The notes under the pieces: generated by a model
Seen by the model: only the letters and a program-made list of their open reading frames with translations
Told to the model about the DNA's origin: nothing
Database searches by the model: none
NCBI GenBank assembly: GCA_017471925.1
Contig: JAFURM010000018.1
Coordinates: 1 to 59,939 of the forward strand
Source: Bacteroides sp.
GTDB taxonomy: Bacteria > Bacteroidota > Bacteroidia > Bacteroidales > Bacteroidaceae
Reading direction: 5' to 3'
DNA: 59,939 bases
Program-made: the position numbers and the translations under genes
Shown: positions 34,047-40,641 of the stretch, in pieces
How positions within the stretch are numbered: the first letter of the stretch is position 1
Layout: each line of letters opens with the position of its first letter

Positions 34047-35171
34047 TTACATTTTTAGTTCTTCAAACAGGTTCTTAATTCGTGAAGTGGGGATATAGCT
34101 GTTCAGGCGGACAGTCATCGAACCTTTCTTGTCCAGCAACTGCTCCACATCGCAGGTCACCTTCATGGTGTGACAATATCCCTCTTCTATGTTACGGGCT
34201 ACCAATTGGCAAACCGCTGTATTTTCTTCAAAACTGATGATGCCGAAATAGAGCGTGCATCCTTGCTGCAAGAAGTAGTTCACGAACTGTGCCAGTGACA
34301 CCGAGAAGTTGTCTTCCTTGAAGTCGTACATCTTCAGGCGCACCTTCACTTCGAAGCCGTTTTCCAGTTCCAGTGTGGTGAGCAGGTTGGCCAGGCTCTC
34401 CATGGGATACTTGCGGTTGAATATCAACTGAAACTGCCCGTCGGGAGCCTTTTCGTAGTAGCGGTTGGTATTCAGCAAGTCCGTGTAGTAGCTTTCGCCG
34501 GTCATCACGTAATAGTTGGGCTGGAAAGTCGTGAAGAGTTGTTCGCGTTTCACCTGCAAAGGCTCCACCTTTCCGGGGACAACTTTCTTCATGCCCTCGG
34601 CGATGCGCCTCTCGTTCTCCACCATCTCCGTACCATGCAGCAAATCGTAGTCGATGGGGAAATCTACCGAACAACGCAGTTTTTCTCCCTTGTACCAGCT
34701 CACCTTGTAGCGTTTGTCGTTCAGGTTGTCAATCGTCACGTTCAGCGTGGTGTCGCCCACCAGCTTGTTCAGCGTGGCGAAGGTGCCTTCTGAGAAGGCG
34801 ATGTCGTCCTCAGCCAGCTGTTTTTCCACCGTCTTTTCGCGTTTCATCGGCAGTGCGGCAGCCAGCGTATAACGCTCCAGGAAGTCGTATACGGGAGATT
34901 TCAGGAGTGTCCGCTGCCGGGTGGAGAAGATGGTGTACCCGATGTGGGTCACCACTCCTTTCTCTACCACTACAGTCAGCGGCTGTTTCTTGTACGCATA
35001 TTCATGCGTGTAGCAGCCATCTTTCAGTGTATCCAACTGAGCAGACAACTGCAAAGATTCCGCCATACGGGTCAGCACGTCGGCCCGATAGCTGTTCTGC
35101 GCAGTCATCAAACATGCATTCGCCCACAAGCCAGCCAATGCCAAACCAATATAGCGGAATCTGCGTTTCAT
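34047..35171 (-). CDS. Secreted protein of unknown function
   Basis: A 374-residue exported protein, signal peptide ending near CLMTAQ. I do not recognise the family. It is rich in beta-strand-like segments with no transmembrane helix after the signal (CYTHEYAYKKQPLTVVVEKG; YYTDLLNTNRYYEKAPDGQF). The C-terminal third contains QFVNYFLQQGCTLYFGIISF and a final basic stretch. It probably lies in the periplasm or on the outer membrane. It is the fourth gene of the tubulin-like operon, 16 bases after the zinc-ribbon gene. Confidence 0.6.
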   Translation of the reverse strand: MKRRFRYIGLALAGLWANACLMTAQNSYRADVLTRMAESLQLSAQLDTLKDGCYTHEYAYKKQPLTVVVEKGVVTHIGYTIFSTRQRTLLKSPVYDFLERYTLAAALPMKREKTVEKQLAEDDIAFSEGTFATLNKLVGDTTLNVTIDNLNDKRYKVSWYKGEKLRCSVDFPIDYDLLHGTEMVENERRIAEGMKKVVPGKVEPLQVKREQLFTTFQPNYYVMTGESYYTDLLNTNRYYEKAPDGQFQLIFNRKYPMESLANLLTTLELENGFEVKVRLKMYDFKEDNFSVSLAQFVNYFLQQGCTLYFGIISFEENTAVCQLVARNIEEGYCHTMKVTCDVEQLLDKKGSMTVRLNSYIPTSRIKNLFEELKM

Positions 35172-35187
35172 ATTACCTTATATTATA

Positions 35188-35808
35188 TTAGATAATAAAC
35201 GTTTTGCGTTCACCATTTGCACGGTGGAGTTCGCCCTGTTTCAGAACGCCGTTCACAAATTTCGCGGCTTTGATTTTGTCACCGGGAGCTACTTCCAGCG
35301 TACCGCCGTTGCCGTCCTTCAGGTCGATGGAATAGTTCTGCTTGATGTCAAGCTCGCCACCTATACCGTGGGGCTGGCCACCGCTCAGCGGACCGTCATA
35401 GACAGCCCAACCCAGGTTCTTCTTGCCGGAAGTCTTGACGGGAGCGGGTGTCTGACCTTCACCGGTCTTGCCGGTTGCAGTTGCGCCTTCGCCGGTCTTG
35501 TCGGTACCGGCAGTCTGCTCGGTAGCAGGTTCTTCCTTGTCGCCATCACCGGCAGCAAGGAAATATCCGCCCACACACAGCACGGCCACTGCAGCCACGC
35601 CAATGATGATTTTCTTCATGTCGAGACCATCACCGCCACCGGTCTTGCCACCACCGGTCTTGCCACCGCCGGTCTTGCCGCCCACCTGGTTCAACGGTTT
35701 ACCACACTCTGAACATACGAAGTTCGTCTTTTCGGCTTCTTGTTCCACTTTTTCGGCTGCCAGGTCGCAACCGTCCACATTTCTGCAAATACCTTTTAGC
35801 TTTGCCAT
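35188..35808 (-). CDS. Zinc-ribbon, single-TM, MORN-like protein
   Basis: A 206-residue protein with four clear parts. Residues 8-35 form a zinc ribbon with Cys8, Cys14, Cys32 and Cys35 (C-x5-C-x17-C-x2-C). Residues 43-60 are a glycine linker of GGKTGG repeats. A transmembrane helix follows at about 66-86 (IIIGVAAVAVLCVGGYFLAA), then a disordered linker, and a C-terminal domain (about 130-206) with PLSGGQPHGIGGELDI, like a MORN repeat. The zinc ribbon would be cytoplasmic and the MORN-like part periplasmic, so it could link the tubulin-like protein, encoded 24 bases upstream, to the envelope. That link is inference. Confidence 0.75.
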   Translation of the reverse strand: MAKLKGICRNVDGCDLAAEKVEQEAEKTNFVCSECGKPLNQVGGKTGGGKTGGGKTGGGDGLDMKKIIIGVAAVAVLCVGGYFLAAGDGDKEEPATEQTAGTDKTGEGATATGKTGEGQTPAPVKTSGKKNLGWAVYDGPLSGGQPHGIGGELDIKQNYSIDLKDGNGGTLEVAPGDKIKAAKFVNGVLKQGELHRANGERKTFII

Positions 35809-35832
35809 AATCGTTTCTATTTTTACAGGTTA

Positions 35833-38800
35833 TTATAATTCTTTCAGTTGTTCGTCCATGATTTCGCGAGCCAGAGCCTTATACTTGGCATAGACGGGGC
35901 TGAACTCGTTGTTCTCACAGGCAGGTGAGGGCAGGATTTTCTCCTTCAGCACGGCCACCAGCGCCTTGCGCATGGCCACCTTCTGCTCGTTGGAGCGGCA
36001 CATGGTGCGCATGTTCTGGTCTACCAGTGCCATCACCTTCTGAGCCAGGGCATAGTCTTCACCCAGGTAGTCGATGGTGGCCAGGATGTCCTTGCCGGCC
36101 TTCACCCAGTTGTCGTCGCCGAACTCGTCGGGGAAGTTGATGGCATCGAAGCGGGCACCTGTCGTGGGGTCGCTCTTCTGTACGAACAGCCCCATGGCAT
36201 AGGCCAGCAGTACGGGTTTGGTCACCATCATCTTGATTTCGGCCGTCTCCATCTCGAAGAGTGAGGGGAGCGGTTTGGCAAAGGTCTCGGTGTGGAGCAC
36301 CATCTTGTTCAGTGCGGCATCGGGAGCTGCGAGCATGTCTTCGTAGCGTTTCTTCAGCACCTTCACGTTGGAGACATAGCGCAGGGGGAATCCTGAGGCT
36401 GCGGCCACAATCACAATCTGATTGTTCTTGTAGTTCACGGAGACATCTTCCTTCGGGTTGAAGCCCGGATAGATCTGTACGAAGGCGTTGATCAGCTTGT
36501 CGCGGAAGCCGCTGGTGTCATCGTCAAACTTGGGCACGCAGAGCTGAATCATCTTCATCATGCTGCCGCCACCGCCGCCGAAGACTTTGGCCTGCTCTTC
36601 GCTGTTGAACTGCAGGTAGGTCATGGCCGAGTTCACCATGGAGCGTGCCAGTTGTTCCAGCTTCTCTTCGGAGTTGCACTCCTGTTTCAGTTTCTCCAGG
36701 ATGTTCACGCCCACCATCTTGTTCAGCGGGTCGGCCTTGGCGGCATCTTCCATGGCTGCCACGGCGTTCTGCTGGCACACTTCAAGCACGATGCCTGTGG
36801 TGGTTTCGTAGTCGGTCTTGTCGCAGAGGTTCACGAAGGTACGCTCGCCGTCCTCGCCCAGGGCAGCCACCAGCTTGTTGCGGATGGAGAGGGCATTGCC
36901 GCTCTGGTATTCCTGGTTCACGATGCAGGTCTTGGTGAAACGCTGCACCAGGTCGGGGTCGTACTTCTTCATGGTCATGCTCTCATCGGCCATTTCTTCC
37001 TTCTTGCACTTGCTGTCGGCCTGACGGGCCACCTCTTCCAGGATCTCGCTGAGGATGGCTCTGTAGTGCACCACGCCGTCCAGCATGAGGCCGAGCTGTT
37101 CGATGACGGCCTGCATCAGTTCCACGGCATAGCGGTAGGCTTCAATGCGTGTGGCGGTGGTGTAGAAGTCACACTTGGCCGTCTTGTAGGCACTGAAGAC
37201 CTTCTTGGAGGCACCGGTGATGGCATCTCTCAGCCAGCCGATGTTGTTCCATTCGGTGTTGCACTGGGCGATGGTCACGTTGATGTTCTCCAGTTCCTCT
37301 TCCTGCAGGGCAATCTGCTCCTTGAAGGCCGTGATGCGTTCCGTACAGTCGGCAATGAGCAGGCGGGTATATTTCTCCACTTCGAGAACGCTCTTCACAC
37401 CGCTCTTCCATTCGTCGAACAAGAGGTTTTCGATGTGACGGCGGATGTGCTTGGCATAGGCTGCACGCTCGCCGCGCTGTGCTTCATAGAACTTCTTCAC
37501 ACCGAGCGAGCGGAAATTCTTGTCGTAATAGTCGTTGCAGGAGTCGGTAAAGAGGGCCAGCCAGCTCTTCTTGTCGGCCGAGGTCTGGGCATCATCGGCA
37601 AAGTCCTGTGTGCGCTCTTCCCACGTGGCATCAATGTCGTGCCAACGCTTGGTGCCGGCATTCTCAATGACGGGTTTGGAGAGCATCAGGTAGGAGTTGG
37701 AGAGCATCAGGCGTTCGCGGTTCTTGCGGTCCTTCACCTCGGCTGCATAGCCGCTGCCCACCTCTTCCAGGGAGCACTCGCCATAGCCGATGCCTTCCTG
37801 CCACATATTGAACTGCAGCTGGCGGGCGGCCTGACGGGCGTAGTTATAGGTTACGTATTCTTCGATTTCCGTTTCAGGATATTCAATGCGCTTGATGCCG
37901 AAGGAGAGGAACTTGCGGCTGCGTGCGGGCTTGTTGGAGCGGTCGTTCTCGGGACCTGCACCGTCGTTTTCGCAGCCCACCAGGCGGCTCATCTTGCCGG
38001 CATCGCCCGACATTTCGCTGGCCACCACCTTCTGGAAGATGAAGTCGGCCACAGCGGCGGGAAGGCCGTGACCCAGGTCGAGTACCTTGCCTGCTTCGTT
38101 CACGTTGGAGTAGAGGTAGGCGGCTTCGAAAGCGTTGATACCACCCAGGAGGCGCTGCACCTCACCGGTGTAGTTATCCTTCTGTCCCGACACATCGAGG
38201 GGCAGGTACTGGCCGATGCTCATGGCGTTCAGCTCGCAGAGGGCGGCATAGCCGTTGGCCTGATAGAAACCACTGTCGTGGGAGGTGTTCACCACGTTCA
38301 TTTCGGGCACGTAGAGGTAGAGGTTCACCTTATATTTGTCTCCGTTAACACCCGGCTGGGGTGCAAACTCCTTGCGGATTTGGGAAATGGCATCCACGAT
38401 GGAGCCGGAGCCTGTACCACCGGCCAATCCGGCGCAGAGGTGGAAGGTCACGGCCGAGTCGCCTGAACCTTGCGTGATGCGCATCACGGCCTGCTTCACG
38501 CGGGAAACGAAGTCACTGTTGGCATCCTTCACGCTCATGTTGTTGGCCAGCAGGGTGCGGCCCAGGCGGCGGCGCTGTCCGCCGATACCGGCTGTGATCA
38601 GCGGACCCAGTTTGGAGGTCATCAGGTTCACGTCGTCCGAATTGAGGAAGCAGCTGATGCCGGGATACATGGAGAGATTGCTGAACATGCTGGCGCTGAC
38701 ACCGTGGATAGAGACCTTCTGAGCCTCCTGCAGGTGGACAGACTTACCCATCACCTTCCAGCCCGCGCGGCTATCCAGGTCGGCGGGAGAAGAATCCACA

Positions 38801-38928
38801 TAGATATATTCCAGGTTGATATTGTTGGTTGGTTCATTGGAGTGGAACTCTTCGTACACTCTCTTTCTCAACTCACGGAGCACCTTACCTCCGGTGCCGC
38901 CGAGTCCGATAATCAAATGGTTTGCCAT
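35833..38928 (-). CDS. Tubulin-like GTPase family protein (Tub_2 type)
   Basis: A 1031-residue cytoplasmic protein. The N-terminus has the glycine-rich nucleotide loop of the tubulin/FtsZ fold (LIIGLGGTGGKVLREL, 5-20), a strand like the FtsZ N-T-D segment (YIYVDSSPADL, 41-51), a glycine loop GIGGQRRRLGR (114-124) and the tubulin signature AGGTGSGS (169-176). The remaining 650 residues exceed any FtsZ or tubulin; they include long helical, possibly coiled-coil, stretches (ERITAFKEQIALQEEELENI) and end in an acidic-basic tail. Proteins like this are annotated as tubulin-like but their role is unknown. It is the second gene of an eight-gene operon, placed between two genes for membrane proteins. 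Confidence 0.85.
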   Translation of the reverse strand: MANHLIIGLGGTGGKVLRELRKRVYEEFHSNEPTNNINLEYIYVDSSPADLDSRAGWKVMGKSVHLQEAQKVSIHGVSASMFSNLSMYPGISCFLNSDDVNLMTSKLGPLITAGIGGQRRRLGRTLLANNMSVKDANSDFVSRVKQAVMRITQGSGDSAVTFHLCAGLAGGTGSGSIVDAISQIRKEFAPQPGVNGDKYKVNLYLYVPEMNVVNTSHDSGFYQANGYAALCELNAMSIGQYLPLDVSGQKDNYTGEVQRLLGGINAFEAAYLYSNVNEAGKVLDLGHGLPAAVADFIFQKVVASEMSGDAGKMSRLVGCENDGAGPENDRSNKPARSRKFLSFGIKRIEYPETEIEEYVTYNYARQAARQLQFNMWQEGIGYGECSLEEVGSGYAAEVKDRKNRERLMLSNSYLMLSKPVIENAGTKRWHDIDATWEERTQDFADDAQTSADKKSWLALFTDSCNDYYDKNFRSLGVKKFYEAQRGERAAYAKHIRRHIENLLFDEWKSGVKSVLEVEKYTRLLIADCTERITAFKEQIALQEEELENINVTIAQCNTEWNNIGWLRDAITGASKKVFSAYKTAKCDFYTTATRIEAYRYAVELMQAVIEQLGLMLDGVVHYRAILSEILEEVARQADSKCKKEEMADESMTMKKYDPDLVQRFTKTCIVNQEYQSGNALSIRNKLVAALGEDGERTFVNLCDKTDYETTTGIVLEVCQQNAVAAMEDAAKADPLNKMVGVNILEKLKQECNSEEKLEQLARSMVNSAMTYLQFNSEEQAKVFGGGGGSMMKMIQLCVPKFDDDTSGFRDKLINAFVQIYPGFNPKEDVSVNYKNNQIVIVAAASGFPLRYVSNVKVLKKRYEDMLAAPDAALNKMVLHTETFAKPLPSLFEMETAEIKMMVTKPVLLAYAMGLFVQKSDPTTGARFDAINFPDEFGDDNWVKAGKDILATIDYLGEDYALAQKVMALVDQNMRTMCRSNEQKVAMRKALVAVLKEKILPSPACENNEFSPVYAKYKALAREIMDEQLKEL

Positions 38929-38954
38929 AGTTTGTAATTTAATATGTTATTGAA

Positions 38955-39587
38955 TTAGAAATCATTGTTCCGTCTGCTCCGGCGTGCGGCCGCACCTCCT
39001 CTGCGCATGGAGACTCTGTAGACCTCCATCGTCTTCACCACGATGAAGGTGCCCACGATGATGAAGCCCAGGCACCAGGCCACGCGGCGCAGGATGTACC
39101 GGTTCATGAAGCTGTGAATCTCGTCCACCATGGACTGGGCAACGGTGGCCGGCGTATGTCCCCGAAAGTCCGCCGTGCCCACGTAGCAGGCGAAGAGCGG
39201 ATATTCATCCCTCAGGTTGTCGCAAATCTGCTGGGTCTCGTCGGTCGTGAAGGCATGGTCACAGGCCACCCACGACTGCGGAATGTAGCTGTTGATGGAG
39301 GCGTACATCTCGTCCGTCATGCCCTTGATCTTGAAAGCACCGCAGATGAAGACCGACTGAAAGGCCACCAGTACGAAGATGACGGCACCCGCCACGAAAC
39401 TCAGCGGAGTGAAGGTATATTTCGGATAAAAACTCCTGATGAGATAAAAGAGCAACGCCACGCCGGCTATTGCCAAAAGAACGCCCCAGAACATGCTGTC
39501 CATGGCATAGTGCAAGATGTCAAACATCAGGCCGATAGAATTTAAAATTCCCATAATCCATTCAATTTTAAGGTTCTCCATGGCCAT
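38955..39587 (-). CDS. Three-TM membrane protein, first gene of the tubulin-like operon
   Basis: About 210 residues from ATG 39587; ATGs at 39581 and 39554 are possible. The longer frame from 39644 is excluded because it overlaps the -7 box. Transmembrane helices lie near 33-50 (FWGVLLAIAGVALLFYL), 60-85 (LSFVAGAVIFVLVAFQSVFI) and 170-187 (AWCLGFIIVGTFIVV). Between the second and third lies an 80-residue soluble domain with three cysteines (WVACDHAFTTDETQQICDNL, FACYVG). The C-terminus is arginine-rich (RRGGAAARRSRRN). The family is not recognised. It probably anchors the system in the inner membrane. Confidence 0.75.
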   Translation of the reverse strand: MAMENLKIEWIMGILNSIGLMFDILHYAMDSMFWGVLLAIAGVALLFYLIRSFYPKYTFTPLSFVAGAVIFVLVAFQSVFICGAFKIKGMTDEMYASINSYIPQSWVACDHAFTTDETQQICDNLRDEYPLFACYVGTADFRGHTPATVAQSMVDEIHSFMNRYILRRVAWCLGFIIVGTFIVVKTMEVYRVSMRRGGAAARRSRRNNDF

Positions 39588-39641
39588 GCCCGCTGCCTTG
39601 CAAGCCCGCGCACGCAACGCGGCATGAACATTAATATTATG

Positions 39642-39673
39642 CAAATGTAGGACTTTAATTTCATAAAGCCAAA
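39642..39673 (-). promoter_or_regulatory. Promoter of the eight-gene tubulin-like operon
   Basis: On the minus strand TTTG (39670-39673), 20 bases, then TACATTTG (39642-39649): both boxes match the Bacteroides consensus. It is the only good promoter I see for the genes from 39587 down to 29725; gaps within that run are 3-54 bases. Confidence 0.85.
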
Positions 39674-39834
39674 CAAAAGTCAGCCATTTTTCATTTCCGG
39701 ATATGTTTTGGACACATTCCCGCCTTGAGCCACGCTGCGACGCCGCTTCACGACGCCGCTTTCCGAAGTGTTACGGAAGACTCTTCCAGAGCATCATGAA
39801 GAGCGTTCCGGGACATTGCGACGACGGCTAAAAA

Positions 39835-40130
39835 TTAACAGATTTTTAGTTTTGTAACATGTAACATGCTTGGTTATGTCACGGTTTTCACCCCCCTTTT
39901 TACCCCCTCTTCTCGTCTGAAAGTCTCTTTAGAATCTATGTTTAATATAATATATTGATATCAATATATTATATTAAAATACTTTTACTCTTTCTTCTCA
40001 AAAACGTCACTACCACCCCGTTTCTGCGTATTTCTAGGGCACTTTTTCGTGTTTTTCGATGATTTTTGCCGCCATTTTTCCCGCAAACACTCAGCCGATG
40101 TTACATGTTACAAAACTAAAAATCCGTTAA
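39835..40130. mobile_element. 296-bp nested inverted-repeat element (MITE-like)
   Basis: The ends are 33-bp inverted repeats with one mismatch (left 39835-39867, starting TTAACAGATTTTTAG; right 40098-40130, ending AAAAATCCGTTAA), each holding GTAACATGTAACAT or its complement. Near the centre, 39941-39978 is a perfect 38-bp palindrome of almost only A and T. No protein is encoded. The size, terminal repeats and lack of genes fit a miniature inverted-repeat element, but I see no clear target-site duplication. A structured regulatory RNA or replication-related site are alternatives. Confidence 0.6.
39941..39978. repeat. Perfect 38-bp palindrome
   Basis: TTTAATATAATATATTGAT (39941-39959) is exactly complementary to the next 19 bases (ATCAATATATTATATTAAA). 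There is no loop, so it would extrude as a cruciform or bind a dimeric protein. It sits close to the middle of the 296-bp element. Confidence 0.95.
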
Positions 40131-40296
40131 AACTGCAACTCTCCAAAAAAGCCGAAAAGGGGAGTGGTCCGAGCCTGGCCGCAACCCCTCCGGAAGAGCA
40201 CGCTGTTGCTGTCGGGAGAGCATACGATTTTTTCGGAAACGGCACGCAGCTTGCAGAACGATTGCACACTGTTCCGAAGAGAATTGCACGCTGTGC

Positions 40297-40350
40297 TAAT
40301 TGATAGTTGATAAGTGATAGGTGATAGTTGATAGTTTTTAGGCACGGATG
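40297..40350. repeat. AATTGATAGTTGATA repeats next to a GGCACGGAT half-site
   Basis: Four diverged units of GATAGTTGATA type (40297-40334) run directly into TTTTTAGGCACGGATG (40335-40350). The same two sequence types are joined at 2290-2450, which suggests they belong to one element family. Confidence 0.75.
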
Positions 40351-40570
40351 GGAATACGGGGTTCCATCTAAGAACCGGAAGCCCTGTGCATGGAAATCTG
40401 CATGCATCCGTATTCAGGAACAGTGCTTTGTAATTCACTGAGTATCAGCGATGGAATCATTTTGTAGGGGTAATTACCCCTGCCACGTACATCGGGGTGT
40501 TGCACATGTCACGGAGGGGCTTTATCTTTGCAGTGTCACTCAAAAAGCATGAGGCCACGGCCCGATGGCG

Positions 40571-40601
40571 TTGCCTATATGAAAAAAAATGAGTACTTTT
40601 G
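40571..40601 (+). promoter_or_regulatory. Promoter of glnA
   Basis: TTG at 40571-40573, 20 bases, then TACTTTTG at 40594-40601, about 40 bases ahead of the start codon. A second -7 box at 40523-40530 suggests an additional start. Confidence 0.8.
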
Positions 40602-40641
40602 CAGCCAACAACCAACAAAGAACAAAAACTGATAGAGCGTT

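Larger units (their letters stand above)
39645..40641. other. 1-kb non-coding region between two divergent transcription units
   Basis: It contains the tubulin-operon promoter, the 296-bp inverted-repeat element, a repeat block at 40297-40350, and two plus-strand -7 boxes for glnA: TATCTTTG at 40523-40530 and TACTTTTG at 40594-40601. An 84-codon frame at 40049-40303 overlaps the inverted repeat and is not believable. I see no tRNA or known riboswitch. Confidence 0.7.

Noticed and set aside
36652-38466. 604-codon plus-strand open frame opposite the tubulin-like gene
   Set aside because: The minus-strand frame carries the tubulin motifs and the operon context. The opposite frame is a mirror product of GC-rich codon bias.
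39588-39644. Longer start for the three-TM protein
   Set aside because: The start at 39644 lies inside the -7 promoter box (39642-39649), upstream of the predicted transcript start.
40049-40303. 84-codon frame in the 1-kb gap before glnN
   Set aside because: It runs through the right arm of the inverted-repeat element and has no promoter or recognisable sequence.
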